A DNA stretch of 64,000 nucleotides from Rhodococcus sp. IEGM 1381 (GCF_030056795.1 NZ_JASHKQ010000001.1:992001-1056000), one strand, 5' to 3'; numbered from the stretch's first letter, positions 28,078 through 37,127 are shown. Made by a program: numbers and translations. The notes: generated by a model not told the origin, from the sequence alone.

Positions 28078-28143
28078 CTCCAAAGGTAAGCATGCGGACG
28101 AGCTGCAAGCGTCTAGAACCTTTGGAAGAGCAATGGCCTCTCC
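28078..28143 (-). promoter_or_regulatory. Putative translational attenuator of the ABC-F gene
   Basis: On the minus strand: GGAGAGG (28137-28143) before a TTG leader frame, left arm TCCAAAGGT (28118-28126) within that frame, a 30-nt loop, right arm ACCTTTGGA (28079-28087). The right arm contains most of the GGAG (28078-28081) that serves the ABC-F ATG. Pairing would hide the ribosome binding site, and a ribosome stalled on the leader would free it. Confidence 0.5.
28113..28133 (-). CDS. Putative six-residue regulatory leader peptide
   Basis: TTG start, six codons reading MLFQRF, then TAG. GGAGAGG ends 3 nt upstream. Codons 3-6 form the left arm of the hairpin that hides the downstream ribosome binding site, which is the arrangement used by macrolide/chloramphenicol-inducible leaders. 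The peptide itself is not recognised. The case rests on geometry only. Confidence 0.4.
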   Translation of the reverse strand: MLFQRF

Positions 28144-28205
28144 GAATCTGTGGGCAACAGGGCGAACGCCACCGTAACCCCGAACCCGAAGGGCACGCAA
28201 TCGAA

Positions 28206-28751
28206 TTAGATCGACGGGCCCTTCTTGCGTAGCTCGTCGACCGTCTCCATGGCCCCGCGGAGCTCGTCCAGCCACTCCTGAGTGTGTTCGCCGACCAGCT
28301 TCACGGCCCAGGCAAGGGCGTCCGCGCGGGAGCGAGCGACGCCGGCGTCGACGAGGGTGTCTAGGACGCGACGCTCGGGCTGACGCAGGCGCGTCATGAC
28401 CGGAACGGCGAGATGGGTGAACAGGATGACCTCCGATTCGGTCCGAACTCCCCACGCGACCTTGCGGCCGTATCGCTTCTCGGCTTCGGCGGCGATCTGC
28501 ATGCGGTCGCCGCGGGTCGTTTCCCGGAACCGAGCGATGCGGCCCTCGACGGCCGCGGGTGAACTGTCCTGTTCGGTTGGCAGGGTGCCGATGACGACGA
28601 TCTCCTCACGATCGACCTCGATCGAGGCGTCCCCGTCGAACCAGCTTCCGGGGAGTCTGCCGCCGAACCACTCGACTACATCGGTGGCATTCGGGATGTC
28701 TGCGTGCTGCCAGCCGCCGGGGCGTCCGAACGAGCGTCCGTTGGGTTTCAT
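28206..28751 (-). CDS. Hypothetical protein, 181 aa
   Basis: I do not recognise a family. It is soluble, with no signal or membrane segment. The N-terminal half has a strand-rich part (ASIEVDREEIVVIGTLP) followed by a long charged helical region (AAVEGRIARFRETTRG to GRKVAWGVRTESEVILFTHLAVPVMTRLRQPERRVLDTLVDAGVA split over two segments). The C-terminal third is helical and acidic/basic (AWAVKLVGEHTQEWLDELR). The ATG has GAGGAGA upstream. A cluster of GTAAT/ATTAC elements 20-40 bp upstream may be its promoter or operator. It lies downstream of and divergent from the penicillin-binding lipoprotein gene. Confidence 0.65.
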   Translation of the reverse strand: MKPNGRSFGRPGGWQHADIPNATDVVEWFGGRLPGSWFDGDASIEVDREEIVVIGTLPTEQDSSPAAVEGRIARFRETTRGDRMQIAAEAEKRYGRKVAWGVRTESEVILFTHLAVPVMTRLRQPERRVLDTLVDAGVARSRADALAWAVKLVGEHTQEWLDELRGAMETVDELRKKGPSI

Positions 28752-28770
28752 GAGGTCTCCTCGGTGTGAA

Positions 28771-28792
28771 GTAATACTGATTACATAATTAC
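28771..28792. promoter_or_regulatory. AT-rich element with three GTAAT/ATTAC half-sites
   Basis: GTAAT (28771-28775), ATTAC (28780-28784) and ATTAC (28788-28792) form an inverted pair plus a direct repeat in the divergent region between the hypothetical gene and the penicillin-binding lipoprotein gene. It is markedly AT-rich against its surroundings and may be a promoter with an operator. Confidence 0.35.
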
Positions 28793-28840
28793 TCTCATTT
28801 TGGGAATCGCGCCACCATCGGTTCGTCGGTGGCCTGAGGC

Positions 28841-30667
28841 ATGATCGACGTCGTGCGCACATCGAGAAAGTCGACTACTTCGGCCGTCATCCTGACCCTG
28901 GTGCTGGTTCTCGCTGCCTGCGGTCAGAGTGGGCCCGATCAGCCGCAGACCGTCGCCGAGCAGTTCGCGGAGGCGGTCAACAGCTCCAACATCGACCAGG
29001 CGGCCGCGCTGACCACCGATCCGGCCGGAGCGAGCGCAGCGCTCACCGAGTTGTACGACGGGCTCTCGGGCGGCGGAACGGTCACGGCCACTCCTGATTT
29101 CGAGGCTGTCGACGCGAACGAGGATGCCGGCACGTTCACCTTGAACGCCGGCTGGCGTTTTTCTACGACCGGCGACGGCACCGCCGAACCGGACGGCGAG
29201 CCGAAGGAGTGGAACTACACCACGTCGGCCACTGCAGCCGAGACCCAGCAGGGGTGGAAGATCACCTGGGATCCGGCGATGTTGGTGCCCGGGCTGACGG
29301 CCGATTCTTCGGTACGGTTCACTCCGACGGATGCTCTGGTGGCACCTCGTATCTTCGACGGCAACAGCGTCGAACTCATGTCGCAGCAGGTGGTCACCCT
29401 CGTCAACGTCGATGCCACGGCTGATCCGGTGGCCGTTGCGAATCTCGTCGGACCCGTCGTTCCCGGCATCACCGCCGAGTCCGTTGCGTCGACTGTTGCT
29501 GCTGCGCAAGGTAATTCAGCGACCATAGTCTCGCTCCGTCAGGCGGACATCGACCCCATCGGTGCCCAGCTCGCTACGATCCCCGGAGTCACACTGGCAC
29601 CGCAGACGCGGCTGTTGGCCACCGATCGCAATCTCGTCTCGCCGGTACTCAGTGATTTGACGACGCTGTGGGAGCAGGAGCAGGCGGCCAATCGCGGCTG
29701 GGCGATCCAATCGGTCGCAGCCGATGGCACCGTCACCCAGCTCGCCGGACGCGATGCAAGCACCGGCGAGGACATCGCGGCCACCGTCGACTCGGCGCTG
29801 CAACTCAAAGCCGAGAATGCCCTGGCGTCGTTGCCGCAGCAGGCAGCGATCGTCGCGCTTCGGCCGTCGACGGGAAATGTTCTGGCCGTTGCTCAGAACG
29901 CCGCCGCGGACGCCGAGGGCCCGATCGCCTTGACCGGCCTGTACCCGCCGGGGTCGACATTCAAGACGGTCACTACCTCGGCTGCCCTGCAGTCCGGAGC
30001 CGTCACCCCCGACACGGTGTTGCCGTGCCCGGCGACCGAGAACATCGAAGGCAGGCAGATCCCGAACGACGACAACTTCGTACTCGGCGACGTGCCGCTG
30101 CACACCGCGTTCGCAAAATCGTGCAACACGACGATGGGCCGGCTCGGCGTTGCTCTCCCGCCGAACGGTCTCACCGACGCGGCTGCTCAGTTCGGACTCG
30201 GCGTCGACTACGTCACCCCGGGCCTGACGACCGTCACCGGCTCGGTGCCGGCGGCCGATACCCCGGCGCAGCGCGTCGAATCCGCCATCGGCCAGGGTCA
30301 GGTGACCGCGTCACCGTTCGGTATGGCGCTGGTGGCCTCGTCCATTGCCAACAACGGCTTGCTTCCGCCGACGATCGTCGCAGGGAAGCCCGGCGTGGGC
30401 AACATGCAGCCGGCAGCGGTGAACCCGCAGGTCACCGAGCAGCTGAAGACGATGATGCGCGAGACCATCACCGGCGGCACAGCCACGGCGCTGAACGACA
30501 TCCCCGGGTTGCTCGGCAAGACCGGCACCGCCGAATTCGGTGCCAACAACGAAGGCGCTCACGGTTGGTTCGTCGGAATTTCCGGCGATCTCGCGTTCGC
30601 AGTCTTCGTGAACAATGCGGGCAGCTCGACGCCGGCCATCGAAGCTGCGGGTCGTTTTCTGAGGTAA
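28841..30667 (+). CDS. Penicillin-binding lipoprotein (transpeptidase), Rv2864c-like
   Basis: 608 aa membrane-anchored class B-type penicillin-binding protein that cross-links peptidoglycan. A signal peptide ends in lipobox LAAC with Cys27. An NTF2-like MecA N-terminal domain spans about 35-150, a dimerisation region about 155-300, and the transpeptidase about 320-608. The active-site motifs are intact: STFK (Ser372-Lys375), SCN (Ser427-Asn429) and KTG (Lys560). Layout and length match the mycobacterial penicillin-binding lipoprotein. The ATG at 28841 is the longest reasonable start; a GTG at 28853 is close by. A tandem, catalytically dead paralogue follows. Confidence 0.88.
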   Translation: MIDVVRTSRKSTTSAVILTLVLVLAACGQSGPDQPQTVAEQFAEAVNSSNIDQAAALTTDPAGASAALTELYDGLSGGGTVTATPDFEAVDANEDAGTFTLNAGWRFSTTGDGTAEPDGEPKEWNYTTSATAAETQQGWKITWDPAMLVPGLTADSSVRFTPTDALVAPRIFDGNSVELMSQQVVTLVNVDATADPVAVANLVGPVVPGITAESVASTVAAAQGNSATIVSLRQADIDPIGAQLATIPGVTLAPQTRLLATDRNLVSPVLSDLTTLWEQEQAANRGWAIQSVAADGTVTQLAGRDASTGEDIAATVDSALQLKAENALASLPQQAAIVALRPSTGNVLAVAQNAAADAEGPIALTGLYPPGSTFKTVTTSAALQSGAVTPDTVLPCPATENIEGRQIPNDDNFVLGDVPLHTAFAKSCNTTMGRLGVALPPNGLTDAAAQFGLGVDYVTPGLTTVTGSVPAADTPAQRVESAIGQGQVTASPFGMALVASSIANNGLLPPTIVAGKPGVGNMQPAAVNPQVTEQLKTMMRETITGGTATALNDIPGLLGKTGTAEFGANNEGAHGWFVGISGDLAFAVFVNNAGSSTPAIEAAGRFLR

Positions 30668-30716
30668 ACCGACCGCGACGTATCTCAATCGTGACCGGCT
30701 CGTATGAATACTGTGC

Positions 30717-30745
30717 TTGTTACTCGTGTGACTACAGTGAATATT
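30717..30745 (+). promoter_or_regulatory. Candidate promoter giving a leaderless transcript of the PBP paralogue
   Basis: TTGTTA (30717-30722), 17-bp spacer, AATATT (30740-30745) in an AT-rich stretch. The predicted start falls on or next to the ATG at 30753, and no ribosome binding site precedes it. Confidence 0.35.
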
Positions 30746-30752
30746 GTGACTC

Positions 30753-32423
30753 ATGAGTTCTATGAGTCGTGTCCGTCGTGGCCCGCGCAAGGTTCGCGGT
30801 CGCTACCTCGTCGCTGTGGCAGCCTCGGCGACATTGACGGTCTCGGCCGTGTTCTGGATGGTCGATCGGCCACCGAGCGAAGCCGAACTGTTGGTCTCGA
30901 CGTTCGTCGATGCGCTGGACAACCGCGATGTCGCGGCGGCTGCCGCGCTGACGACCTACCCGAACGCCGCGACAGCAGCTCTGAACCAGATGTTCGACGG
31001 CTTGTCGGCCGACGGCACGTCCTCGGGCGATTTCGACCTGACCCAGTACATGGACCTCTCCGACGAGAGCGGCTTCTTCACTCTGGCGTCGGCGTGGAAC
31101 TTCGGCGAGGGCAAGGACTGGAAGTACAGCGCACAGGGCTCGACCAAGAAACTCAGCGTTGGCTGGCGCATCGCGTGGGATCCGGCCACCCTCGTACCCG
31201 ACCTCACCTCCGGTGGCTCGGTCCGTTACACCCGCACCGACGCCGCGCCCCCGTTGATCTTCGACGCCGCGAACAACGTGCTGATGAGTGAGCGGACCAT
31301 CAACGCCATCTCCCTCGACCCGGCGCAGACGAGTGATCCGGTCGCGTCCACTACGCAACTTGCCGACATCATCGATGTCGTCGCGCCGCTCATCACCTCC
31401 GAATCTATGCTGGCAGAACTGAATTCGGCCGGCGGTGCACCGATCACCGCGGTGACTCTGCGCGACGACGACTTCGCCGTTCTCGAGGACGATCTGCGCG
31501 CCGTGCCGGGTGTGGTGGTCTCCCCGCAGCCGAAGCTCATCGTCGACGAACGGCGAATCACCTCACCGGTGCTCGACTCTCTGCGCACCGCATGGCAAGC
31601 CGGGCGCGACGCCACCGCAGGCTGGGCCGTCGACACCTACACCGTCGACGGAACCGGCGAGCGACGCGTCGGATTCCAGGGGCCGGGTGGGCCGGATCTG
31701 CACGCGACGCTCGATCCACGCGTGCAACTCGCGGCAGAGAACGCTGTGGTGATGGCGGGAACGTCCGCGTCGATCGTGGCGTTGTCCACCTCGACCGGTG
31801 CGATCATCGGTGCGGCACAGAACAGTTACGCCAACGAGCAAGGAGACGTGGCCTTCGGTGGTTCCTACCCGGCCGGCACCGCGTCTGATCTGCTCGAGGC
31901 TGTGCAGTCCGATCGTGGTGACGACAGCGGCGAGGACGCAGCCGCGCAGCTCGGCCTGGGAATTCACTACTCCATGCCCGGGCTCGACGCCTACACCGGA
32001 ACTCCCGCCGGAAGTCGTAGTGCAATCGACGGCATCCGGACCGTGTCCACTGCCTCCGGGGACGAGGCGACCGTGACGCCGTTCGGACTGGCGCAGATGG
32101 CAGCCGCGATCTCCCGGGGCAGCGCGCCGACCCCGATGATCGTCGCCGGACAGACCGCGGTCGCCGATCGCGAAGCCGAGCCGATCGGAACGGACGCGAC
32201 AAACCGGTTGCGCGGCATACTCGCCGACTCGTCGAGCAGCAGTGGTCTCGATACGTTCGACGGCGTCCAGGGCTTCGCCGGGGAAAGCGGCGACGACCGC
32301 TTCGTCCTCGCCACCAGTGGTGACGTTGCCTTCGCGGTGTACATCGAGGACGCCGACGGTGGGGATCAGGCAGTGCGGATGACGAGCCGGTTGTTGCAGG
32401 AAATGGCGAACCCGGTCGAGTGA
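30753..32423 (+). CDS. Degenerate penicillin-binding protein paralogue, predicted catalytically inactive
   Basis: 556 aa tandem paralogue of the preceding lipoprotein, with the same order: membrane anchor (a plain transmembrane helix at about 18-36, no lipobox Cys), NTF2-like domain (about 43-145), dimerisation region and transpeptidase fold. Every catalytic motif is lost. STFK is replaced by TASD (residues 376-379), a block of roughly 50-60 residues containing SxN is absent, and KTG is replaced by GESGD. The frame is intact for 556 codons, so it is a maintained pseudoenzyme rather than a decayed gene. A structural or regulatory partner of the active protein is the likely role (inferred). Confidence 0.8.
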   Translation: MSSMSRVRRGPRKVRGRYLVAVAASATLTVSAVFWMVDRPPSEAELLVSTFVDALDNRDVAAAAALTTYPNAATAALNQMFDGLSADGTSSGDFDLTQYMDLSDESGFFTLASAWNFGEGKDWKYSAQGSTKKLSVGWRIAWDPATLVPDLTSGGSVRYTRTDAAPPLIFDAANNVLMSERTINAISLDPAQTSDPVASTTQLADIIDVVAPLITSESMLAELNSAGGAPITAVTLRDDDFAVLEDDLRAVPGVVVSPQPKLIVDERRITSPVLDSLRTAWQAGRDATAGWAVDTYTVDGTGERRVGFQGPGGPDLHATLDPRVQLAAENAVVMAGTSASIVALSTSTGAIIGAAQNSYANEQGDVAFGGSYPAGTASDLLEAVQSDRGDDSGEDAAAQLGLGIHYSMPGLDAYTGTPAGSRSAIDGIRTVSTASGDEATVTPFGLAQMAAAISRGSAPTPMIVAGQTAVADREAEPIGTDATNRLRGILADSSSSSGLDTFDGVQGFAGESGDDRFVLATSGDVAFAVYIEDADGGDQAVRMTSRLLQEMANPVE

Positions 32424-32430
32424 TTTCGGG

Positions 32431-32459
32431 CAGGAGTGGAGCCTGCGGAATGACCAGGG
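32431..32459. repeat. 29-bp dispersed palindromic repeat, copy B
   Basis: CAGGAGTGGAGCCTGCGGAA followed by TGACC, 8 bp after the PBP-paralogue stop. Arms GCAGG/CCTGC form a small hairpin. Related copies are at 23224 and 55222. Confidence 0.5.
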
Positions 32460-32495
32460 AGTCGGCCAGGTAGTTAGTCACGGTAGCTTTGCACG

Positions 32496-33242
32496 GTGAC
32501 TGTGCCCGATTTCGGACTACTGGTGGTGGCCGGGTTCTTCGCCGGCCTCATCGGGTTCGTCACCGGCCTCGCCTCGCTCGTCTCCTATCCGGCGCTGCTG
32601 GCGGTGGGTTTGCCTGCCGTGTCGGCCAACGTGACGAACACGGTGGCGCTGGTCGCTGCTGGCGTCGGCGCGACGGCGAGTTCCTCGGCCGAGCTGGCCA
32701 AGGACGGCAAGCAGCTTGTTCGCTACGCGGCGTACTCGGCGCTCGGCGGTACCACCGGCGCGATTCTGTTGCTGGTCACCCCGGACGGATCGTTCGAGAC
32801 GGTCGTGCCGTTTCTGGTGGCAATGGCGGCCATTGCGCTGCTGCTGCAGCCGAGTATTCGAAAGCTGTCCGGGGAGAAAGAGTTTCCGAGGCTCTATCCG
32901 CTGGCTCTGTTCGCGGTAGCGATCTACGGTGGCTATTTCGGGGCAGGGGCCGGTGTCATTTTCCTCGCGTTGGCGCTGATCTGTACGGCGGATACGTATT
33001 GGCGCGCAAGCGTTCTGAAGAGCTTCTTCCTCGGTATCGCGAACCTGATTGCGGCGATCATCTTTTCGTTCTCCGGCCACGTGCATTGGCTGGCCGCCCT
33101 TGCATTGGCGATCGGATGTTTCGTCGGCGGTGCCTGCGGGCCACCGACGGTCAAGGTGATCTCGCCGATCGTGCTGCGCATCGCCGTCGGGATTCTAGGT
33201 CTCGGACTTGCCGGTTGGCTGGGGTATCAGGCCTTCGGCTGA
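32496..33242 (+). CDS. TauE/SafE-family membrane transporter
   Basis: 248 aa with about eight hydrophobic segments arranged as two repeats, each with a Gly-rich turn (GLIGFVTGLASLVSYPALL; GGYFGAGAGV). TauE/SafE proteins export sulfite, sulfoacetate or related organic anions; the substrate here is unknown. It starts at GTG 32496. It is convergent with the arsenic operon end at 33246, with only 3 bp between the stops. Confidence 0.85.
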   Translation: MTVPDFGLLVVAGFFAGLIGFVTGLASLVSYPALLAVGLPAVSANVTNTVALVAAGVGATASSSAELAKDGKQLVRYAAYSALGGTTGAILLLVTPDGSFETVVPFLVAMAAIALLLQPSIRKLSGEKEFPRLYPLALFAVAIYGGYFGAGAGVIFLALALICTADTYWRASVLKSFFLGIANLIAAIIFSFSGHVHWLAALALAIGCFVGGACGPPTVKVISPIVLRIAVGILGLGLAGWLGYQAFG

Positions 33243-33245
33243 CAG

Positions 33246-34562
33246 TCAGGTCAGTTGTGCCTCAGCTTCTCGGGGGACGCCGCAGCAGCCACCGGTCGAC
33301 GGAGCGTCGGGCTCGTCGAACAGGCCTGCGCCGCCACAGACTCCCGTGTCCGGCAATGTCAGCTCGACCTTCCGTGCGCCCTCGTGGTCACCTGCGAGTT
33401 CGGCTGCGATGCTGCGAACCTGCTCGTAGCCGGTCATCGCCAGAAATGTCGGTGCGCGGCCGTAGCTCTTCATGCCCACCAGGTAGAAGCCTGGCTCGGG
33501 TTGGGTAAGTTCTTCGACTCCGTGCGGGGACACCGATCCGCACGAATGCATGTTGGGGTCGACCAACTCCGCGACGAACTTGGGTGCCTGCAGGGTGGGA
33601 TCGAGATCGAGGCGAACCTCGGACAGCCACGACAGATCCGGGCGGAACCCGGTCAGCGCGACGATGCGATCGACGCATCCGATGCGAGCGCCGGCATCAC
33701 CGACAAGGGTCAGCTGATCACCCTCCGCCGCAACGGTTTCGGTACGGAAGCCGGAAACCACGGTGAGGAACCCGTCGTCGACGGCCTTCTTGGCGCGTTG
33801 ACCCAGAGCGCCGCGGGCGGCGAGTTCGTCGGCTTCGCCGCCGCCGAACACGTCTGCGGTGACGCTTCGGCGCACGGCCCAGGTGAGCGTCGTTCCTGGT
33901 TCCTCTGCAGCGAGTTCGGCGAAGGTGATGATGGCGGTCAGGGCGGAGTGGCCGCTGCCTGCGATGACGGTGTGCTTGCCCGCGAACTGGGCGCGAATCG
34001 CCGGATCGGTCAGATCGGGGACCCGGTAGTCGATTCTGTCGGCGGACGACTTCTCGCCGATGGCCGGAAGTCCTTCGCTGCCCAGTGGATTCGGTGATCC
34101 CCAGGTGCCGGACGCATCGACGACCGCGCGGGCGAGGATGCGCTCCTCGCTGTCGTCGGGATGGCGGATGTGTACCGAGAGGAGTTCGGTGTCGCGTCCG
34201 GCGTCGACGACGCGGTCGCGTCCGCGGCGGGCAACGCCGACCACCTCGCAGTCCACTCGAACCGCGTCGCCGAGGACGTCTGCGAGAGGCGCGAGATACT
34301 TCTCGACCCATTCGCGTCCGGTGGCGTAGGTGTCACCGTTCGGTGCAGCCCAACCGGTGGGTTCGAGCAGGCGTGCTGCCGCGGGGTCGACGACCTCGGA
34401 CCACGGGGAGAACAACCGAACGTGAGTCCACTCCGACACCGCCGAACCGGCCGACGGTCCGCGTTCGAGAACAACGACGGCAGAGCCGGTTTCGGTGAGA
34501 TGTGCGGCGGCGGCAAGACCGATGGGGCCTGCACCGACCACTACTACGGGGTATTCGTTCAT
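33246..34562 (-). CDS. FAD-dependent oxidoreductase with Cys-rich tail, last gene of the arsenic operon
   Basis: 438 aa NAD(P)/FAD oxidoreductase of the flavin monooxygenase-like type. The FAD loop is GAGPIGLAAA near the N-terminus, and the second dinucleotide site is GSGHSAL near 205. ATG-type conserved TGFRPDLSW follows. The C-terminus carries an unusual Cys-rich stretch, GVCGGAG and GGCCGVP, which could bind As(III) or another thiophilic metalloid. It overlaps the preceding flavoprotein stop by 4 bp, so it belongs to the ars operon. It could oxidise arsenite or methylarsenite, or use a thiol-arsenic adduct; the reaction is not known. Confidence 0.75.
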   Translation of the reverse strand: MNEYPVVVVGAGPIGLAAAAHLTETGSAVVVLERGPSAGSAVSEWTHVRLFSPWSEVVDPAAARLLEPTGWAAPNGDTYATGREWVEKYLAPLADVLGDAVRVDCEVVGVARRGRDRVVDAGRDTELLSVHIRHPDDSEERILARAVVDASGTWGSPNPLGSEGLPAIGEKSSADRIDYRVPDLTDPAIRAQFAGKHTVIAGSGHSALTAIITFAELAAEEPGTTLTWAVRRSVTADVFGGGEADELAARGALGQRAKKAVDDGFLTVVSGFRTETVAAEGDQLTLVGDAGARIGCVDRIVALTGFRPDLSWLSEVRLDLDPTLQAPKFVAELVDPNMHSCGSVSPHGVEELTQPEPGFYLVGMKSYGRAPTFLAMTGYEQVRSIAAELAGDHEGARKVELTLPDTGVCGGAGLFDEPDAPSTGGCCGVPREAEAQLT

Positions 34563-35623
34563 GATTGATCTACCTTTCCTCGTCGAGCGGGAATGTTCAC
34601 TGCTGCGCGTGCGGTACGGCCGACGCCGATGAGCGTGGCCGACGCCGGTCCGGTCCAGTCGCCGTACCCCAGGAACATCAGGGTCGGCTCGCCTCGAACA
34701 TGGTTGTCGTCCAGAATGATTCCCGACCCGTCGGCCTGTAGGTGCAGTGACCGCAGGTGCCGCAGCGCAGGCCGGAAGCCGGTGCACCACACGATCGCAT
34801 CCAGCGTCTCCGTCGTGTGCCCGTCGGTGACGCCGTCGGAGGTGATCGCCGTGAACATCGGCCGAGCATGCAGGACTCCTCGATCCCTGGCCTCCTTCAC
34901 CGGCGGGACCATGACGATGTCGCCCAGACCGGCGACCCCGCCGGAGTCCGCTTCGCCCTCGGCAAGAGCGCGAGCCCGATCGCTGGCGACATCGAACAGC
35001 ACTCGGCCGTCGACGTCGTCGGGCAGAAATTTCAGTTCGCGGTTGGTGAACCACAGGGTCTCGGCAACGGTGGAGATCTCCGCGAGGATCTGCGCCGCGG
35101 AGTTACCGCCACCGACGATGCCGACTCGCTTGCCTGCGAACATGTCCGGCGTGCGGTAGTCGGCAGCATGTAGCTGCGTCCCGTCGAATTCACGCATTCC
35201 GGGATAGCTGGGCCAGAAGGGTCGAGACCACGTTCCCGTTGCATTGACGACTGCCGCGGCACCGTACGACTCGCCATCGGTGTCGATTCGATAGCCGCCC
35301 TCGACTCGATTCACGGACCTCACGTCGACGGGCCGGTGCACCGGCAACTCGTACTTCTTCTCGTACGCCCGCAGGTAGTCCACCACGTGCGATGCCGGCG
35401 GAAAGCCGTTGCGCCATGGCGGCATCGGCCAACCGGGTAGGCGTGAGTACTCGGCCGGCGAGAACAGGTGCAGCGACGGCCAGTAGTCCTGCCAGGAACC
35501 TCCGGCATGCGTCTGGTTGTCGAGGATTACGAAGTCGAGCCCGGCTCGCCGCAGGTAGTAACCGGCGGCCAGTCCTGCCTGACCGCCGCCGATCACCACC
35601 ACCTCCGAAGTCGTTCGAGTCAA
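34559..35623 (-). CDS. ArsO-like flavin-dependent monooxygenase
   Basis: 354 aa flavoprotein with the FAD site [13 protein letters not shown] (about 12-24) and NADPH site GGGNSA (about 172-177), plus ATGTW and CTGFRP motifs of flavin monooxygenases. ArsO-type proteins are common in actinobacterial ars operons and are thought to oxidise arsenic species or act with thioredoxin-like partners. The start overlaps arsC by 4 bp and the stop overlaps the next flavoprotein. Confidence 0.8.
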   Translation of the reverse strand: MTRTTSEVVVIGGGQAGLAAGYYLRRAGLDFVILDNQTHAGGSWQDYWPSLHLFSPAEYSRLPGWPMPPWRNGFPPASHVVDYLRAYEKKYELPVHRPVDVRSVNRVEGGYRIDTDGESYGAAAVVNATGTWSRPFWPSYPGMREFDGTQLHAADYRTPDMFAGKRVGIVGGGNSAAQILAEISTVAETLWFTNRELKFLPDDVDGRVLFDVASDRARALAEGEADSGGVAGLGDIVMVPPVKEARDRGVLHARPMFTAITSDGVTDGHTTETLDAIVWCTGFRPALRHLRSLHLQADGSGIILDDNHVRGEPTLMFLGYGDWTGPASATLIGVGRTARAAVNIPARRGKVDQS

Positions 35624-36039
35624 GCGTTGGTGCCACGCAATCTGGATGCCAGTTCCTCGACCCGAGCAGCGATGTCGTCACGCACCAGACGCATCCGATC
35701 CATGCCGTCGATGCCGCGTTCGGACGGCTCGTCGGTGTTCCAGTTCTCGAACGTCGGACCGTCCACGGGTTCCACGTGCGCCTCGCTACCGAGGGTGACG
35801 ACGTAGTCCATGCGGGCGAGCAGAGCTGGGTCGATCGGCTTGGGTGCTTCGCCCGACAGGTCGACGCCGACTTCGAGAAGAGATTCGGCCGACAGCGCGT
35901 TGACGCTGCCGCCGGGTTTCGTTCCGGCAGAGTGCACTTCGATCGAATCTCCGGCGACCTTACGCATCAAACCGGCGGCCATCTGTGACTTACCGCCGTT
36001 CTTGACGCAGACGAACAGCACGCTGGGGGTGTCGGACAT
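35620..36039 (-). CDS. arsC: Arsenate reductase, mycothiol-dependent LMW-phosphatase type
   Basis: 139 aa low-molecular-weight-phosphatase-fold enzyme that reduces arsenate to arsenite for export by Acr3. The P-loop reads [10 protein letters not shown], with Cys11 and Lys17 where classical phosphatases have Arg. The same change is, as I recall, found in the Corynebacterium ArsC1/ArsC2 enzymes. Cys11 is the only cysteine, so it cannot use an intramolecular disulfide cascade and must rely on mycothiol and mycoredoxin. AAGGAG precedes the ATG, which overlaps the acr3 stop by 1 bp. Confidence 0.88.
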   Translation of the reverse strand: MSDTPSVLFVCVKNGGKSQMAAGLMRKVAGDSIEVHSAGTKPGGSVNALSAESLLEVGVDLSGEAPKPIDPALLARMDYVVTLGSEAHVEPVDGPTFENWNTDEPSERGIDGMDRMRLVRDDIAARVEELASRLRGTNA

Positions 36040-37127
36040 CAGGACTCCTTTGTCGCTGTGTTCGCGGATGGATTGGGGGAGAATCGTTTACGCAGTGCGA
36101 GCGAGACGTAGACGAGGCCGACCAGTACCGGCACCTCGATGAGTGGTCCGACGACTCCGGCGAGTGCTTGCCCGGATGTCGCGCCGTAGGTCGCGATGGC
36201 CACGGCGATCGCGAGCTCGAAGTTGTTGCCAGCTGCGGTGAATGCGAGGGTAGTGGTGCGCTCGTAGCCCAGACCCATCGCGGCACCCAGGGCGTAGCCG
36301 CCGCCCCACATCACCGCGAAGTACACCAGCAGTGGCAGCGCGATACGCACCACGTCCAACGGCTGTGAGGTTATCCGATCACCCTGCAGCGCAAAGAGAA
36401 TGACAATCGTGAACAGCAGCCCGTAGAGCGCCCAGGGGGCGATCCTGGGGATGAACTTCTCCTCGTACCACTCGCGGCCCTTGGCGCGTTCACCGAAGAA
36501 GCGCGAAGCGAATCCGGCGATCAACGGTATTCCGAGAAAGATGAGTACCGACTTGGCGATCTGCCACGGCGACGCCTCGATGGTGGTCTGCTCGAGTCCG
36601 AGCCAGCCGGGCAGCACCGAGAGATAGAACCACCCGAGGACGGCGAACATGAAGACCTGGAACACCGAGTTGATCGCCACCAGCACTGCGGCGGCTTCCC
36701 GATCTCCGCAGGCGAGATCGTTCCAGATGATGACCATCGCGATGCATCGAGCCAGGCCGACGATGATCAGGCCGGTTCGGTATTCGGGGAGGTCGGGCAG
36801 GAAAAGCCATGCGAGAGCGAACATCAGGGCCGGACCGAGGACCCAGTTGAGGAGTAGCGATCCGATCAGCAGACGCTTGTCTCCGGTCACGGTATCGAGG
36901 CGGTCGTAGCGCACCTTGGCCAGCACCGGATACATCATGATCAGCAGGCCGATGGCGATCGGGAGTGAGACTCCGTCGATCGAGATGGACGACAGCGCGT
37001 CGTTCATCCCGGGGATCATGCGTCCGAGCACCAGTCCAACGACCATCGCCACGCCGATCCACACGGGCAGGAACCGGTCGAGGGTGGAGAGTTTGCCGAC
37101 CACGGCGGTATCGGTCGAGGTACTCAT
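36039..37127 (-). CDS. acr3: Arsenite efflux transporter Acr3
   Basis: 362 aa, ten predicted membrane segments, Bile acid/arsenite transporter fold. The conserved GLARCIAMV motif holds the essential Cys (Cys128), with a second Cys at 140 in DLACGD. It exports As(III). The ATG at 37127 has GGAGG upstream and overlaps the arsR stop by 4 bp; a longer frame upstream is the antisense-free extension into arsR and is not used. Confidence 0.92.
   Translation of the reverse strand: MSTSTDTAVVGKLSTLDRFLPVWIGVAMVVGLVLGRMIPGMNDALSSISIDGVSLPIAIGLLIMMYPVLAKVRYDRLDTVTGDKRLLIGSLLLNWVLGPALMFALAWLFLPDLPEYRTGLIIVGLARCIAMVIIWNDLACGDREAAAVLVAINSVFQVFMFAVLGWFYLSVLPGWLGLEQTTIEASPWQIAKSVLIFLGIPLIAGFASRFFGERAKGREWYEEKFIPRIAPWALYGLLFTIVILFALQGDRITSQPLDVVRIALPLLVYFAVMWGGGYALGAAMGLGYERTTTLAFTAAGNNFELAIAVAIATYGATSGQALAGVVGPLIEVPVLVGLVYVSLALRKRFSPNPSANTATKES

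Noticed and set aside
28073..28108. Upstream in-frame starts adding 12 residues to the ABC-F protein
   Set aside because: No ribosome binding site and they cross the attenuator hairpin; ATG 28072 has GGAG at 5 bp.
33241..33259. Match of the 75-bp repeat end (CAGGTCAGTTGTG) at the flavoprotein stop
   Set aside because: Only about 13 bp, no palindrome around it; explained by similar stop-codon contexts.
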